This document shows, piece after piece, positions 23,177 to 34,588 of a stretch of DNA of 64,000 bases. The DNA comes from Nocardioides yefusunii (GTDB taxonomy: Bacteria > Actinomycetota > Actinomycetes > Propionibacteriales > Nocardioidaceae): the NCBI RefSeq assembly GCF_004014875.1, contig NZ_CP034929.1, positions 2,790,001 to 2,854,000 on the forward strand. The letters are read 5' to 3'. The notes beneath the pieces were generated by a model. That model did no database searches. It was not told where the DNA came from and was given only the letters and a program-made list of their open reading frames with translations. The translations under genes and the position numbers were made by a program. How positions within the stretch are numbered: the first letter of the stretch is position 1; each line of letters starts with the position of its first letter.

Positions 23177-23981
23177 GCCGGTAGACCGACGATCGTCCCG
23201 CCGGAAGGCGCTCCCAGCCGTCGTCGATGCCCGAGGTCATCTCCGCGGCGCCGAGGAAGAGGTAGGCATCCGGGTTCATGACCCGACGCAGGCGACGGAG
23301 GATGTCGCGCTTGGTCTCGACGTCGAAGTAGATCAGCACGTTGCGCAGGAACACCACGTCGAACCGGCCGAGGTGGTCGAACGAGTGCAGCAGGTTGACC
23401 TTCGAGAAGGTCACCATCGAGGCGACCTCCGGGTCGAGGCGCCAGTTGACTCCCGCGCGCTGGAAGTGACGCACCAGCGTCGTCGCGGGCAGACCGCGGT
23501 TGACCTCGAGCTGGGAGTACTCCGCCGCTCGTGCCTTCGCGAGCACTTCGTCGGAGAGGTCGGTGCCGATGATCTCGACGCCGAAGCCGGTGAGCTCGGG
23601 GGTCTCCTTGACCGTCATCGCGACGCTGTACGGCTCCTGGCCGGTTGAGCAGGCCGCGGTCCACACCCGCAGACGACGCCCGGGTCGACGCGCGGCCAGA
23701 TCGGGGAAGACGTCCTGACGCAGCGCCACGAACGGGTCACGGTCGCGGAAGAACGAGGTCTCGTTGGTGGTCAGTGCCTCGACGATGCGCTCCAGCAGAC
23801 CCCGGTCACGCGAACGCTGGACGGAGTGGACGAAGGTGTCGACGTCGGCGAAACCCAGGCTGCGGGCCATGGGCTGGAGCCGGGACTCGACCAGGTACTC
23901 CTTGCCGGCCTCGAGCACGATGGCGCTCTCACGGCGGACGTGATCACGGACGAAGACGAAGACGTCAGGTGCCAGGGTCAT
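23145..23981 (-). CDS. cheR: Chemotaxis protein methyltransferase CheR
   Basis: 278 residues. The N-terminal helical CheR domain (SRLQPMARSLGFADVDTFV) precedes the SAM-binding domain with ETSFFRDRDPF, WTAACSTGQEPYSVAM, ITGTDLSDEVL-like GTDLSDEVLAKARAAEYS and FDVVFLRNVLIYFD. It methylates glutamates of the MCP receptors using SAM, opposing CheB. Its ATG overlaps the cheB stop (ATGA), so the two adaptation enzymes are coupled. It lacks the C-terminal TPR or pentapeptide-binding extensions found in some CheRs. Confidence 0.95.
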   Translation of the reverse strand: MTLAPDVFVFVRDHVRRESAIVLEAGKEYLVESRLQPMARSLGFADVDTFVHSVQRSRDRGLLERIVEALTTNETSFFRDRDPFVALRQDVFPDLAARRPGRRLRVWTAACSTGQEPYSVAMTVKETPELTGFGVEIIGTDLSDEVLAKARAAEYSQLEVNRGLPATTLVRHFQRAGVNWRLDPEVASMVTFSKVNLLHSFDHLGRFDVVFLRNVLIYFDVETKRDILRRLRRVMNPDAYLFLGAAEMTSGIDDGWERLPAGRSSVYRLRTASTAARR

Positions 23982-25192
23982 GCCAGACCTCCTCGTCGGG
24001 TCTCACGGGATTCGCGACGGACGTCACTGCGAATGTCACTGCGAATGTCACTGCGGACAGGCTGCTCGGGGCGCTGGACGAGGCGCCGCTGCACCTCGGC
24101 TGCGATCAGGGAGAGCGGGAGCACCTGCTCGGCCAGACCGGCCTGGGCAACCGCTCCGGGCATCCCCCAGACCACCGAACTGGCGCGGTCCTGGGCGATC
24201 AGTGATCCGCCCGCCTCGACGAGCTTCTCCCCGCCCTTCAGCCCGTCGTGTCCCATGCCGGTGAGCACGAGGCCCAGGACAGGTCCTCCCGCGTTGGCGG
24301 CCGCCGAGCGGAACAGGACGTCGACCGCTGGTCGGCAGTAGTTCTCCGGCGGCTGTTGGTTGAGCGCCGCTTGCAGCGCCGCTCCGGCGCGGTTCACGGT
24401 GAGGTGGTGGTCGCCGGGCGCGATCACCACAGTGCCCGGCGCGAGCCGCATCCCGTCGGTGGCCTCCACGACCGGGAAGTCGCAGTGCCGGTCGAGTCGA
24501 GCCGCGAACTGGGCGGTGAAGACCGGGGGCATGTGCTGGACCACTGCGACCGGAACCGGGAGCGGCGGCAACGCCTTGAGCAGGTGGAACAGTGCTTCGG
24601 GACCGCCGGTCGAACTGCCGATCACGAGCATCCGGTAGCCGCGCACAGGAGAGACCGGCTCGCGCAGTTCGATGGCGTCGGGAACCGCCGGCTCACGGCG
24701 CGCAGGGCGGGCAGGGCGGGCAGGGCCAGCGGTGCCGACGGGCGCCGCACGACGCTCACGCAAGGCCGGGAGCGCCCCGCCGGGACGCGTCACGAGGTTC
24801 TTGATCAACGGGATCAGTGCGTCCCGGACCTGCTCGATCGAACGGGTGACGCTACCGACGTTGGCGGGCTTCGGGACGTAGTCCGAGGCGCCGGCCGCGA
24901 GGGCGTCGAAGGTCGCCGAGGCACCGCGTGCGGTGAGGGTGGAGAACATGATGATCGGGACCCGATTGCCGGTGGCGCGGATACCGCGGACCGCTTCGAT
25001 GCCGTCCATCTCGGGCATCTCGACGTCCATCGTCACCAGGTCGGGGCGCAGGGAGGCGACCTTCTGCAGCGCCACCCGACCGTTGATCGCAGTGCCCACG
25101 ACCTCGATGCCGGGGTCCTCGGAGAGGATGCCGGTGACCAGCCGCCGGATCACGACCGAGTCGTCGACGACGAGCACGCGAATCGGGGGCAC
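23978..25192 (-). CDS. cheB: Chemotaxis response regulator protein-glutamate methylesterase CheB
   Basis: 404 residues from a GTG at about 25192, preceded by GGAG at good spacing; a start at 25231 adds 13 residues. The receiver domain (IRVLVVDDSVVIRRLV, DLVTMDVEMPEMDG, Lys in DYVPKPAN) is linked by an Arg/Ala/Pro-rich linker to the esterase, with the catalytic Ser in VIGSSTGGPEAL, His in VAVVQHMPP and Asp in GLVLTGMGHDGLKG. It removes methyl groups from MCPs after phosphorylation by CheA. The C-terminus ends in a repeated SDIR/SDIR/SDVR segment encoded by 12-base repeats (24020-24060). Confidence 0.95.
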   Translation of the reverse strand: MPPIRVLVVDDSVVIRRLVTGILSEDPGIEVVGTAINGRVALQKVASLRPDLVTMDVEMPEMDGIEAVRGIRATGNRVPIIMFSTLTARGASATFDALAAGASDYVPKPANVGSVTRSIEQVRDALIPLIKNLVTRPGGALPALRERRAAPVGTAGPARPARPARREPAVPDAIELREPVSPVRGYRMLVIGSSTGGPEALFHLLKALPPLPVPVAVVQHMPPVFTAQFAARLDRHCDFPVVEATDGMRLAPGTVVIAPGDHHLTVNRAGAALQAALNQQPPENYCRPAVDVLFRSAAANAGGPVLGLVLTGMGHDGLKGGEKLVEAGGSLIAQDRASSVVWGMPGAVAQAGLAEQVLPLSLIAAEVQRRLVQRPEQPVRSDIRSDIRSDVRRESRETRRGGLA

Positions 25193-25276
25193 CGGAACTC
25201 CTTCGGTCGGTGCCAGCCACACGGCTGACACCGACCAGATCGGCGCAGGTGGTCCAGACCTGAGCCGAAGGACGGA

Positions 25277-26941
25277 TCAAGCCCGGAACTGGGCGATCGC
25301 GGCGCGCATCTCCTCAGTGCGGCGCGAGATCTGGTCGACCTCGGCCTGGGCCGCCGCGACGTGCTCGGAGGTGGCTCGGGCGGTCGAGGAGACACCGACG
25401 ATGTTCTCCGCGATCTGACGGGTTCCCGCCGACGCCTCGACCACGTTGCGACCCATCTCGTTGGTCGTCGCGGTCTGCTCCTCCACCGCCGAAGCGATGG
25501 TGAGCTGGTAGTCGTTGATCGACCGGATGACCGTCTCGATCTCACCGATCGCACCCACCGCAGACGCGGTGTCGCCCTGGATCGCCTCGACCCGACGCGC
25601 GATGTCTTCAGTGGCACGCGCGGTCTCCTGCGCGAGCTCCTTGACCTCGTTCGCCACGACCGCGAAGCCCTTGCCCGCCTCACCGGCACGAGCGGCCTCG
25701 ATCGTCGCGTTCAGTGCCAGCAGGTTGGTCTGCTCCGCGATCGAGGTGATCACCTTGACCACGTTCCCGATCTCCTGGCTCGACGCGCCGAGCTGGGCCA
25801 CCGTGGTGCTGGTGGTCTCCACCGAACGCACCGCGTCGGAGGCAACCCGAGCCGCCTCGTTCGCCGAATGCGCGATCTCCCGGATCGAAGCCGTCATCTG
25901 CTCCGAACCAGCAGCCACGGTCTCCACGTTGCGCGAGACCTCCTCAGCCGCGTCGGAGACCACACCGGACTGCGCCGAGGTCTCGCCGGCGACGACAGCG
26001 ATCTGCATGGCGTTGCTGGCCAACGTGTTCGCGGCCTCGGCCACGGCGTCAGAGGTCGAACCGACCCCGGCCATCATCGCGCGCAGCTTCTCGGTGGCGA
26101 CGTCGAGGTCGGCAGCCATGGCGCCCAGCTCGTCGCGGTTGGTGACGTCCGCGCGACGGGTCAGGTCGCCCTGGGCAAGACCTTCGACGACGAAACGAAC
26201 CCGCGCGATGTTGCCGGCCAGAGCAGCCGCGACCCACCAGGCGAGAGCGCCGGCGAGCACGAGGCCGGCCAGGAGCACGAGCACGGTGGTGCGCAGGGTC
26301 ACGTGGTAGTCGTCGTCGACGGCCTGGGCGGCCGCGTTGGCGTCGGCGAACTCGAGGTCGCGCAGGCTCTGCAGAGTCCCCTCCATCAGGGTGATGAGCG
26401 GCTGGGCCTCGTCCGCCTCCAGGCGCAGCCACCGGTCGCGTCCCGACTCCAGACCCTCGGCGGCGCCTGCTCCGGTGTCGGACATGGCGGCGTCGGGCAT
26501 CTCCTCGCTGACGAGGGTGAAGTACTCGTAGGCGGCGGTGCGCTGACGGTCGAGCGTGGCCGCAGCCTCCTCGCCCAGGTCCATCGCGCCGTAGGCCTGT
26601 CCAGCCGTCTGGAGGTCCTTCCAGAACGACTCGACCTTCTTCTGGGCCGCCTTCTTGTCCTTCATGTCGGGCTGGATCAGCACGTCCCGGCTGGCGGAGT
26701 GCATGCCCCGGAACGCGGTGTGCATGTCGGCGACGTACTGCAGACCGGTGAACTTGTCGTCACGCATGTCCTCCACGCTCGAGTTGAGGCTGCGCAGCGA
26801 GGTGACCCCCACGATGCCGACGACGACCGCGACGAACGCAGCCACACCCACCGAAACCAGGGTCTTGACACGGACGCTGCGGTCTCGCATGACGCGCTGG
26901 ACGACGGAACGGTCGGCGTGCGATGAACGGGGATCACTCAT
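25277..26941 (-). CDS. Methyl-accepting chemotaxis protein 1
   Basis: 554 residues from the ATG at 26941. Membrane helix 1 spans about 28-46, an extracellular four-helix sensor region about 47-217, membrane helix 2 about 218-240, HAMP ([26 protein letters not shown]) and a cytosolic coiled-coil signalling domain whose tip is [37 protein letters not shown]. The conserved tip docks CheW and CheA. The sensor domain is unlike those of the neighbouring MCPs and its ligand is unknown. A promoter of the flagellar type ends six bases before the ATG, implying a leaderless message. It is the MCP gene nearest to cheB. Confidence 0.94.
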   Translation of the reverse strand: MSDPRSSHADRSVVQRVMRDRSVRVKTLVSVGVAAFVAVVVGIVGVTSLRSLNSSVEDMRDDKFTGLQYVADMHTAFRGMHSASRDVLIQPDMKDKKAAQKKVESFWKDLQTAGQAYGAMDLGEEAAATLDRQRTAAYEYFTLVSEEMPDAAMSDTGAGAAEGLESGRDRWLRLEADEAQPLITLMEGTLQSLRDLEFADANAAAQAVDDDYHVTLRTTVLVLLAGLVLAGALAWWVAAALAGNIARVRFVVEGLAQGDLTRRADVTNRDELGAMAADLDVATEKLRAMMAGVGSTSDAVAEAANTLASNAMQIAVVAGETSAQSGVVSDAAEEVSRNVETVAAGSEQMTASIREIAHSANEAARVASDAVRSVETTSTTVAQLGASSQEIGNVVKVITSIAEQTNLLALNATIEAARAGEAGKGFAVVANEVKELAQETARATEDIARRVEAIQGDTASAVGAIGEIETVIRSINDYQLTIASAVEEQTATTNEMGRNVVEASAGTRQIAENIVGVSSTARATSEHVAAAQAEVDQISRRTEEMRAAIAQFRA

Positions 26942-26947
26942 GGCCGC

Positions 26948-26976
26948 CCGATCGACGCAGCGCCCTCGCTCCTGAG
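26948..26976 (-). promoter_or_regulatory. Sigma-28-type promoter of MCP gene 1
   Basis: Minus-strand CTCAG-N15-GTCGATCGG, with the -10 ending six bases upstream of the ATG. It differs from the flagellin promoter -10 by one base. Confidence 0.65.
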
Positions 26977-27124
26977 CGAAGGTCTCGTCTCGTCCCCGCC
27001 AACGGGACGACCACACCCCCAAACAGGGGGATCGGACTGATCGATCCGTCGAGTGGACACCGCAGCGACCACCCGACGGACCTCAGCCCAGCCCAGAATC
27101 GGACAGACCTGGGTCAGCCCCGAG

Positions 27125-28783
27125 TCAGACCCGGAACTTCTCCACGCCGGAACGCAGGTCGCGAGCCATCCCGGCGATCTGGGTGACGGCCTGGTGCGCC
27201 TCGGCAACCGCCTCGGTGGTGGCACCCGCAGAGGCGGAGATCGCACCGATGTTGGCTGCGATCTGACGGGTTCCCGCCGACGCCTCCCCCACGTTGCGAC
27301 CCATCTCGTTGGTCGTCGCGGTCTGCTCCTCCACCGCCGAGGCGATGGTGAGCTGGTAGTCGTTGATCGACCGGATGACCGTCTCGATCTCACCGATCGC
27401 GTTCACCGCACTGGCGGTGTCGCCCTGGATGGTCTCCACGCGACGTGCGATGTCCTCGGTCGCACGCGCCGTCTCCTGCGCGAGTTCCTTGACCTCGTTC
27501 GCGACGACGGCGAAGCCCTTGCCCGCCTCACCGGCACGAGCGGCCTCGATGGTGGCGTTCAGTGCCAGCAGGTTGGTCTGCTCCGCGATCGAGGTGATCA
27601 CCTTGACCACGTTCCCGATCTCGCGCGAGGAATCGCCGAGCTGGGAGATGGTGGCATTGGTGGACTCGACGGTGCGGACCGCGTCGGACGCGACCCGAGC
27701 CGCCTCGTTGGCCGAGTGCGCGATCTCCCGGATCGAGGCGGTCATCTGCTCCGAACCAGCAGCCACGGTCTCGACGTTGCGCGAGACCTCTTCCGCGGCT
27801 GCGGCAAGGACAGCCGACTGCGTCGCACCGTCAGCCGCTCCGGCGGAGATCTGCTGGGTGCCCGAGGCCACCTGTTCCGCAGCAGCGCCCACGGCGTCGG
27901 ATGCATCGACGACCTGGGTCATCAGACCGCGCAGGGCGGAGGTGGCGGTGCCCAGGCTGTGGGCCATCTGGCCCAGTTCGTCCTGGTCCTCCACCTCGGC
28001 GATGCGGGTCAGGTCACCGTCGGCGAGTCCCTGGGTGAGGTGTGCGACCGCAGCGACGTTGCGCATGATGCCGCGCACGACCCACAGCCCGACGAGCACA
28101 GCCAGTGCGACGCCGGCGAGCACCACCACCAGCAGCGTGGTGCGGGTGGAGTCGTACTCCTCGTGGACCGCGTCGAGGGCCTGCTGGGCTGCCTCCATCT
28201 CGAGGTCCTGCAGGGCCACGATGGCGTCGACCATCCGGTCGACCTGGGGTGCTGCCTGGGCGACGTGGACGACCTGCCACTTCTGGGCGTCGCCGTCCAC
28301 GGCGAGGGGTCGCATCACGTCGGTCTGGACGGCGCGGTAGTCCGCCGCGGCGTCGACGAGGTCCTCGAAAGGTGCGCGCGCTGCGTCGGTCCGGACGAAC
28401 CCTTCGTAGGCCTTGGCGTTCTCGAGGAACATGTCGTAGTCCTCGATCTGGCTGTCCATCAGCTCGCCGCGTTCCTCAGGGGTGGCGAAGCCGAGCGCCT
28501 CACGCGAGGTCAGACGCATCTCGTAGACCGCGGCGCGGATGCTGGCCAGGGTACTGACGCCGGCGAGGTTGTCGTCGTGGATCTGTTCGGCCCGCTCGCT
28601 CGTCGCGGAGAGGGCGGTGATGCCGACCACGCCGACGACGACGGAGACGACGGCTGCCACGAAGACGGCACCGAGGACCTTGACGCGGACGCTGAGGTCC
28701 TTGACCCGTGAGGTCAGGCTGCGTGGCGCTCGGTTCGGGGGGAGGGCTGCGGGGACGGCAGTACGGAGGGTGTTGGCGGACAC
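27125..28783 (-). CDS. Methyl-accepting chemotaxis protein 2
   Basis: 552 residues. Helix 1 (about 34-57) and helix 2 (about 210-230, [21 protein letters not shown]) flank an acidic four-helix sensor domain. HAMP is [27 protein letters not shown], followed by the standard signalling domain with the same conserved tip as its neighbours. Its signalling domain is almost base-identical to MCP 5 over about 27312-27549, and its 27619-27700 segment matches MCP 6. I see no flagellar-type promoter in the 234 bases upstream. The 3' UTR of MCP 3 with its 11-base repeats occupies that gap. Confidence 0.94.
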   Translation of the reverse strand: MSANTLRTAVPAALPPNRAPRSLTSRVKDLSVRVKVLGAVFVAAVVSVVVGVVGITALSATSERAEQIHDDNLAGVSTLASIRAAVYEMRLTSREALGFATPEERGELMDSQIEDYDMFLENAKAYEGFVRTDAARAPFEDLVDAAADYRAVQTDVMRPLAVDGDAQKWQVVHVAQAAPQVDRMVDAIVALQDLEMEAAQQALDAVHEEYDSTRTTLLVVVLAGVALAVLVGLWVVRGIMRNVAAVAHLTQGLADGDLTRIAEVEDQDELGQMAHSLGTATSALRGLMTQVVDASDAVGAAAEQVASGTQQISAGAADGATQSAVLAAAAEEVSRNVETVAAGSEQMTASIREIAHSANEAARVASDAVRTVESTNATISQLGDSSREIGNVVKVITSIAEQTNLLALNATIEAARAGEAGKGFAVVANEVKELAQETARATEDIARRVETIQGDTASAVNAIGEIETVIRSINDYQLTIASAVEEQTATTNEMGRNVGEASAGTRQIAANIGAISASAGATTEAVAEAHQAVTQIAGMARDLRSGVEKFRV

Positions 28784-28933
28784 GGTTCCTTCTCAGGTGT
28801 GTTCCCTGTGGGTCTCCCAGGGATGGCGAAAGGCGCCGCGGGGTCTCCCGCGCGCCTCGTCCGGACGCTTCCGGACGCCGAAAGGCGCCGGGGACGCCGG
28901 CCCTCAGGGGTCGGCGCCACCGGCGCTGTCCGG

Positions 28934-29010
28934 GTGTTGCTCAGACGTTCTTCAGACGTTGCTGGCGCGTTGTTCGAGCGTTGCCGCAGCGTTGCTCACG
29001 CGTTGTCGGG
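28934..29010 (-). repeat. Seven tandem degenerate 11-bp units
   Basis: Plus-strand units are GTGTTGCTCAG, ACGTTCTTCAG, ACGTTGCTGGC, GCGTTGTTCGA, GCGTTGCCGCA, GCGTTGCTCAC and GCGTTGTCGGG, head to tail without gaps, with core CGTTG at an exact 11-base period. It ends seven bases from the stop of MCP gene 3 and lies upstream of MCP gene 2. Confidence 0.85.
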
Positions 29011-29017
29011 ACCCTGC

Positions 29018-30634
29018 TCAGACGTGGAAGCGCTCCACGCCCACACGCAGGTCGCGGGCGAGACCGGCGATCTGCCCGACCGCCTCGTGCGCCTGGGCCA
29101 CGGCCTGCGTGGTGTCGTTGGCGGCCGTGGAGACACCGACGATGTTCTCCGCGATCTGACGGGTTCCCGCCGATGCCTCGGCGACGTTGCGACCCATCTC
29201 GTTCGTCGTCGCGGTCTGCTCCTCCACCGCAGACGCGATGGTGAGCTGGTAGTCGTTGATCGAGCGGATCACGGAGTCGATCTCACCGATCGCGTTCACG
29301 GCACTGGCCGTGTCGCCCTGGATGGCCTCGACCCGACGCGCGATGTCTTCAGTGGCACGCGCCGTCTCCTGCGCCAGTTCCTTGACCTCGTTCGCCACGA
29401 CGGCAAAGCCCTTGCCCGCCTCACCGGCACGAGCCGCCTCGATCGTCGCGTTCAGCGCCAGCAGGTTGGTCTGCTCCGCGATCGAGGTGATCACCTTGAC
29501 CACGTTCCCGATCTCCTGGCTCGACGCACCGAGCTTGGAGACGGTCTGAGTGGTCGACTCGACGGTGCGGACCGCGTCGGACGCCACCCGGGCAGCCTCG
29601 TTCGCCGAATGCGCGATCTCCCGGATCGACGCGGTCATCTGCTCCGACCCAGCAGCCACGGTCTCGACGTTGCGCGAGACCTCCTCCGCCGCCGCAGCGA
29701 CGACGTCGGCCTGCACCGAGGTCTCCTCGGCGCCAGCGGCGATCTGCGACGAACCCGACGCGACCTGGTCCGCCGAGGAGGCGAGGTCCTGGGCAGCGGT
29801 GGACACCGTGGACATCAGTTCACGCATCGAGGCCGACGCGGAGTCGAGGCTACGGGCCATCTGGCCCAACTCGTCCTGGTCGTCGACGTCGGCGTGCTGG
29901 GTGAGATCGCCCTCGGCGAGAGCCTCGGCGACACGCTGCACCGCAGTGACGTTGGCCTTGATCCGGCCGGCGACGCGGAAGCCGAGGAACAGCACGACCA
30001 CGGAACCGATCGACACGAGCAGGATCTGGGTCATGCGGGTGTTGTCGTAGGACTCGTTGATGTCGGCGACGCTCTGGTCGGAGAGGTCACGCTCGAGCAG
30101 GTAGAGGTCGTTGAGCGCAGTGTTCATCTCCTGCGCCACAGGGGTGACGTACTCGTCGCTGGCCTCCCACCAACCCTCGAGGTCACCCTTCTCGATGCTC
30201 GGCGCGACCTTCTCATCGATCGCCTCGACGTACGCCGCGGCGGCGTTCATCATCCGGTCGTAGGGTTCCTGCAGTCCGTTGCCGAGGCCGGTGCTGGCGT
30301 ACTTGGAGGCGGCTTCGAGGAACGTCGAGTAGGAGGTTTCGACACTCTTGAGGGACTCGAGGCGCTCCGCCTTCGCGACGTAGAGCATCGGGCTGCGCGA
30401 CGCGATCCGCAGCGTGGCGTTGGTGCTGCTGACTTCGGACAGCGCCGTGAGGCCGTTGACGTGGACGTCGTGCATGGCCTCGGCCTCGTCCCGGGTGCTG
30501 CTCACCGCCGCCAGGCCGGTCACTCCGGCGACGATGGCCACGAGCACCGCCGCGGCCACGAGGGCCACGATCTTGGTCAGGATGCTGGTGTCCCTGGCCT
30601 TCTGGAAGAAAGAACGTCCCGAGACGTTGTCCAT
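29018..30634 (-). CDS. Methyl-accepting chemotaxis protein 3
   Basis: 538 residues from the ATG at 30634 ([22 protein letters not shown]). Helix 1 is at about 18-42 and helix 2 at about 195-212. The sensor domain between them is four-helical and predominantly acidic, and is followed by HAMP ([29 protein letters not shown]) and the conserved signalling domain. N-terminus and sensor resemble MCP 4 (NVSGR start, ILTKIxALV), so the two look like full-length duplicates, whereas MCPs 1, 2, 5 and 6 share only the C-terminal half. The 270 bases upstream carry no gene I can support. Confidence 0.94.
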   Translation of the reverse strand: MDNVSGRSFFQKARDTSILTKIVALVAAAVLVAIVAGVTGLAAVSSTRDEAEAMHDVHVNGLTALSEVSSTNATLRIASRSPMLYVAKAERLESLKSVETSYSTFLEAASKYASTGLGNGLQEPYDRMMNAAAAYVEAIDEKVAPSIEKGDLEGWWEASDEYVTPVAQEMNTALNDLYLLERDLSDQSVADINESYDNTRMTQILLVSIGSVVVLFLGFRVAGRIKANVTAVQRVAEALAEGDLTQHADVDDQDELGQMARSLDSASASMRELMSTVSTAAQDLASSADQVASGSSQIAAGAEETSVQADVVAAAAEEVSRNVETVAAGSEQMTASIREIAHSANEAARVASDAVRTVESTTQTVSKLGASSQEIGNVVKVITSIAEQTNLLALNATIEAARAGEAGKGFAVVANEVKELAQETARATEDIARRVEAIQGDTASAVNAIGEIDSVIRSINDYQLTIASAVEEQTATTNEMGRNVAEASAGTRQIAENIVGVSTAANDTTQAVAQAHEAVGQIAGLARDLRVGVERFHV

Positions 30635-30904
30635 CTGTTGCTGCGCTCCTGCGTCTGGGCCCGCCGTGCACGACAGGCATGTCTTCCTGCCCATTCCGGA
30701 CGGGGATGGGCAGGAGGTGCAGGGGCGAGAAATGCACTGCACTCCTCGAACGACGAGCTTCCGTGCCCTGCCGCCGACCGGTCTGCACCTACAAGACCAG
30801 TCGGCAGCAGAAGACGCAGGAGGAGAGAAGGCCGTCCAGATCGCACCGTTTCACACCCGTTCGCGGGGAGGAGGATGACTTCCTCACCCCCGATCGGGGA
30901 TGCG

Positions 30905-32521
30905 TCAGATCTGGAAGCGGCGCACCCCTGCCCGGAGCTCGTCGGCGAGCGCCGCGATCTGGGTGACGCCCTCGTGGGCCTGCGCGACGGCTTGCGTGGT
31001 GTCAGCAGCCGCAGTGGAGACACCGACGATGTTCTCCGCGATCTGACGGGTTCCGGCAGACGCCTCCCCCACGTTGCGACCCATCTCGTTGGTGGTCGCG
31101 GTCTGTTCCTCCACCGCCGAGGCGATGGTGAGCTGGTGGTCGTTGATCGAGCGGATGACGGAGTCGATCTCGCCGATCGCGCCGACGGCGCTGGCCGTGT
31201 CGCCCTGGATGGCCTCGACGCGACGCGCGATGTCCTCGGTCGCGCGCGCGGTCTCCTGCGCGAGCTCCTTGACCTCGTTCGCGACGACAGCGAAGCCCTT
31301 GCCGGCCTCACCGGCACGAGCTGCCTCGATCGTCGCGTTCAGTGCCAGCAGGTTGGTCTGCTCCGCGATCGAGGTGATCACCTTTACCACGTTGCCGATC
31401 TCCTGGCTGGAGACACCGAGCTGGGCCACCGTGGTGCTGGTGGTCTCCACCGAACGCACCGCGTCGGAGGCGACCCGGGCGGCCTCGTTCGCCGAGTGCG
31501 CGATCTCCCGGATCGAGGCGGTCATCTGCTCCGAACCAGCAGCCACGGTCTCCACGTTGCGCGAGACCTCCTCCGCCGCGGCAGCCACGACGTCGGACTG
31601 CACCGAGGTCTCCTCGGCACCAGCAGCAATCTGCGCCGAACCCGAGGCGATCTGGTCGGCGAGGACCGAAAGGTTCTGCGACGACTCGTCGACCGAGGCC
31701 ATCAGCGCCCGCAGGGAGTCACCGGCCGCGTCGAGGCTGCTGGCCATCTGGCCCAGCTCGTCACCGTCGGTCACCTCGGCGCGACGGGTGAGGTCGCCTT
31801 CGGCCATGGCGTCGGCCACGGCCTTGACCGCGAGCACGTTGCCGCGCAGTCGGCGGGCGACGCTCGTCCCGGCCAGCATCAGGGCCGCCGACCCGATCAC
31901 GACCATGAGCACCTGGATGGTGCGGGTGTCGGTGTAGGCGTCCTCGATCTGATCCACGCTCGCCTGCGACATCTCACCCTCGAGCTCGAAGAGGCGGTCG
32001 ACCAAGGTCGTCATCTTCTCGACGGCCGGACGCGCCTCGGCCGTGTTGACCTCCCACCACTCGTCACGGTCACCGGCGAGCGCCAGCGGAGCGATGACGT
32101 CGTGCTGCAGTGCGGTGTACTCCTCCGCAGCCTCGACGAGCTCGTCGAGGGCGGCGCCTAGGTCACCGGTGACGCCGGTGGCCCGGTACTCCGTGGCAGC
32201 GTCCAGGAAACCCTCGTAGGAGACGTCCTGCGCCGCGATGGCCTCCGCGCGGTCCTGCTTGTCGGTGCGCAGCAACGGCGTGCGCGACGCGATCCGCATG
32301 TCGTCGATGGCTTGGCGCACGTCCGCCAGAGCGTCAAGTCCCTGCACGTGCACGTCGTAGAGCTCGCGGGCGGAGTCCCGGGAACGGTCGAGCGCGTTCA
32401 GGCCAGCCAGGCCGACCGCGACCGCCACCACGACGGCACCAGTCACGAGCGCGATGATCTTGGTGAGGACGCTGAGCGACCTGACCTTCTGCATGGGGGT
32501 ACGTCCCGAGACGTTCTGCAC
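30905..32521 (-). CDS. Methyl-accepting chemotaxis protein 4
   Basis: 538 residues from the GTG at 32521 with GGAGA eight bases upstream; the frame opens at 32665 but the earlier part is not MCP-like. Layout: short basic N-terminus ([22 protein letters not shown]), helix 1 about 22-44, four-helix sensor, helix 2 near 190-210, HAMP ([27 protein letters not shown]) and signalling domain. Part of the signalling domain (the [20 protein letters not shown] region around 31420-31470) matches MCP 1, other parts match MCP 3. A near-consensus flagellar promoter lies about 130 bases upstream. Confidence 0.94.
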   Translation of the reverse strand: MQNVSGRTPMQKVRSLSVLTKIIALVTGAVVVAVAVGLAGLNALDRSRDSARELYDVHVQGLDALADVRQAIDDMRIASRTPLLRTDKQDRAEAIAAQDVSYEGFLDAATEYRATGVTGDLGAALDELVEAAEEYTALQHDVIAPLALAGDRDEWWEVNTAEARPAVEKMTTLVDRLFELEGEMSQASVDQIEDAYTDTRTIQVLMVVIGSAALMLAGTSVARRLRGNVLAVKAVADAMAEGDLTRRAEVTDGDELGQMASSLDAAGDSLRALMASVDESSQNLSVLADQIASGSAQIAAGAEETSVQSDVVAAAAEEVSRNVETVAAGSEQMTASIREIAHSANEAARVASDAVRSVETTSTTVAQLGVSSQEIGNVVKVITSIAEQTNLLALNATIEAARAGEAGKGFAVVANEVKELAQETARATEDIARRVEAIQGDTASAVGAIGEIDSVIRSINDHQLTIASAVEEQTATTNEMGRNVGEASAGTRQIAENIVGVSTAAADTTQAVAQAHEGVTQIAALADELRAGVRRFQI

Positions 32522-32647
32522 GGTGGGGGTCTCCTGCTCTGGGTGCCCCGACCCACTCGACAAGGCGGCGGACAGCCATGAGCTCCGGGGCGACGAACGC
32601 CCGAGCCGCGGCGCTCGGACGGCCCACCGCGTGCGGCAGGCACTACT

Positions 32648-32676
32648 CCCATCGGCTCCCCCCAATCGGGCATGAG
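32648..32676 (-). promoter_or_regulatory. Sigma-28-type promoter candidate of MCP gene 4
   Basis: Minus-strand CTCAT-N15-GCCGATGGG; one mismatch in the -35 relative to the other sites. The 303-base gap 32522-32824 contains this site, the MCP 5 hairpin and no supportable gene. Confidence 0.5.
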
Positions 32677-32767
32677 GCGCTCAGGTGGAACACTTCCGCG
32701 TCAAACATCATGGTTTACCCACGGCTCGTGACGGGAACACAAGCGATCCGCATGAGCCCGTCACACG

Positions 32768-32805
32768 AGGTTCGGCCCGAACACCGCGGTGTCCGGGCCG
32801 AACCT
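32768..32805 (-). terminator. Long hairpin after MCP gene 5
   Basis: Outer perfect 12-bp stem AGGTTCGGCCCG/CGGGCCGAACCT continued by an inner self-complementary ACACCGCGGTGT, starting 20 bases after the stop of MCP gene 5. No T tract follows, so it is a hairpin-only terminator or an mRNA end protector. Confidence 0.65.
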
Positions 32806-32824
32806 GTGGGGATGTCGTGCAGGG

Positions 32825-34456
32825 TCAGGCAGTGAAGTGGTTCACGGAGGCACGGAGGTCAGCCGAGAGCTGCGCGATGTCCGCGACCGCCATCTGGGCC
32901 CGGCCCACGGACTCCTCGCCACGCTCGGAGGAGGTACGAACGTCGTTGATGCTCTCGGCGATGTGGCTGGTGCCCGAGGACGCCTCGGCGACGTTGCGAC
33001 CCATCTCGTTCGTCGTCGCGGTCTGCTCCTCCACCGCCGAGGCGATGGTGAGCTGGTAGTCGTTGATCGACCGGATGACCGTCTCGATCTCACCGATCGC
33101 GTTCACCGCACTGGCGGTGTCGCCCTGGATGGTCTCCACGCGACGTGCGATGTCCTCGGTCGCACGCGCCGTCTCCTGCGCGAGTTCCTTGACCTCGTTC
33201 GCGACGACGGCGAAGCCCTTGCCCGCCTCACCGGCACGAGCGGCCTCGATCGTCGCGTTCAGTGCCAGCAGGTTGGTCTGCTCCGCGATCGAGGTGATCA
33301 CCTTGACCACGTTCCCGATCTCCTGGCTCGAGTTGCCCAGCTGCGAGATCGTGCGCGTGGTGTCCTCGACCGAACGCACGGCTTCGGAAGCAACCCGGGC
33401 AGCCTCGTTCGCCGAGTGCGCGATCTCCCGGATCGACGCCGTCATCTGCTCCGCACCCGCAGCCACGGTCTCGACGTTGCGCGAGACCTCCTCAGCCGCC
33501 TCGGAGACCAGACCCGCCTTGCCGGCAGTGCGGCCGGCGGAGGTCTTCATCATGTCGATGCCGGAGCCGAGCTCGACCGCAGCGGTGTTGACCGCGTCGG
33601 TGGTGCCGACGACACCGGCCATCAGTTCACGCAGGCTGGCCGTGGCCACGTCGAGGTCAGTAGCCATCTGGCCCACTTCGTCGCGGCTGGAGACGTCGGC
33701 GCGACGGGTCAGGTCGCCCTGGGCAAGACCAGCGACGACGTGCCGGACAGCGGCGATGTTGCGGCCCACGCCCCGAGCGGTGACCCGAGCCATGCCCGCG
33801 GCGATCAGCAGACCGATGACCAGCATCACCACGTTGAGGTTGCGCGAGAACTCGTAGTCGGCGCGGATGTCCGCCACAGCCGCCTCGGCGTGCGCGACGA
33901 CCTCATCGGTCAGGAAGTCGAGGCCCTCGTGCAACGACTCCACCAGCGGGTCGCCCTCGGCCTCGTTGATCTTCGACCAGGCCTCGGGGTCCTGGTCCTT
34001 GGCGGCCTCGGCGAGGTCACCGGTCTGGAGGGCGTGGTAGGCGCTGGCACTCTTGCGCAGTTCGGCGAAGGCTGCCTCGGTGTCGGAGTCGACGGACTGC
34101 TGGGCGTAGTCGTTGGCCGAGGCCTCGAACTTCTGCCACCCCTTCTCGAGGGAGGCCGAGGCCTTCTTCTTGTCCTCGGGGCTGAACTCGATCAGGACGT
34201 CGCGCGCGGAGATCCGCATGGCGTCGACGCCGGCGCGCATGCCGGAGACGTACATGACGCCGCGGGTGTTGTGCTCGTAGAGCGCATCGGCGTCGTCGCT
34301 GAGGTTGGTCAGGTTGACGTAGGACACGATCGAGATCGCGAAGGCAACCAGACCGGCCACCGTCACGGAGGCGAGCGTCTTGGCGCCGACGCTGCGGTCG
34401 CTGAAGGCACGTTGGGTGAAGGTGCGCCCCTCGGGCGCAGGGGTGACTGAACTCAT
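32825..34456 (-). CDS. Methyl-accepting chemotaxis protein 5
   Basis: 543 residues. Helix 1 is at about 27-50, then a Lys/Glu-rich four-helix sensor containing [22 protein letters not shown], and helix 2 near 210-230. HAMP follows ([30 protein letters not shown]), then the conserved signalling domain. The sensor region shows some likeness to MCP 1 (RDVLIxxxxxDKKxA), suggesting common descent of the extracellular part. The signalling half is nearly base-identical to MCP 2. A run of nine G just upstream of the ATG covers the ribosome-binding position. Confidence 0.94.
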   Translation of the reverse strand: MSSVTPAPEGRTFTQRAFSDRSVGAKTLASVTVAGLVAFAISIVSYVNLTNLSDDADALYEHNTRGVMYVSGMRAGVDAMRISARDVLIEFSPEDKKKASASLEKGWQKFEASANDYAQQSVDSDTEAAFAELRKSASAYHALQTGDLAEAAKDQDPEAWSKINEAEGDPLVESLHEGLDFLTDEVVAHAEAAVADIRADYEFSRNLNVVMLVIGLLIAAGMARVTARGVGRNIAAVRHVVAGLAQGDLTRRADVSSRDEVGQMATDLDVATASLRELMAGVVGTTDAVNTAAVELGSGIDMMKTSAGRTAGKAGLVSEAAEEVSRNVETVAAGAEQMTASIREIAHSANEAARVASEAVRSVEDTTRTISQLGNSSQEIGNVVKVITSIAEQTNLLALNATIEAARAGEAGKGFAVVANEVKELAQETARATEDIARRVETIQGDTASAVNAIGEIETVIRSINDYQLTIASAVEEQTATTNEMGRNVAEASSGTSHIAESINDVRTSSERGEESVGRAQMAVADIAQLSADLRASVNHFTA

Positions 34457-34588
34457 GGGGGGGGGTTTCCTCGGGGAAGGGTGTCAGTGGATCCGTGCGG
34501 TTCGAGGTCTTCGGGGCCACGTTCCGTACGGCGAGGGCCACGTGTGGCCGATGGTGCCGGGGCCAGCGGGGGCCCGGTGGATCTGCGG

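Noticed and set aside
24020..24060. Three closely spaced repeats resembling a small CRISPR-like array
   Set aside because: The units are 12 bases, contiguous and in frame within cheB, with no spacers. No cas genes or true CRISPR arrays are present in the window.
28799..32161. 1120-residue plus-strand open frame through two MCP genes
   Set aside because: A long open frame is expected opposite GC-rich genes. Its repetitive His/Asp/Arg/Gly composition mirrors the repeated MCP signalling domains and shows no fold of its own.
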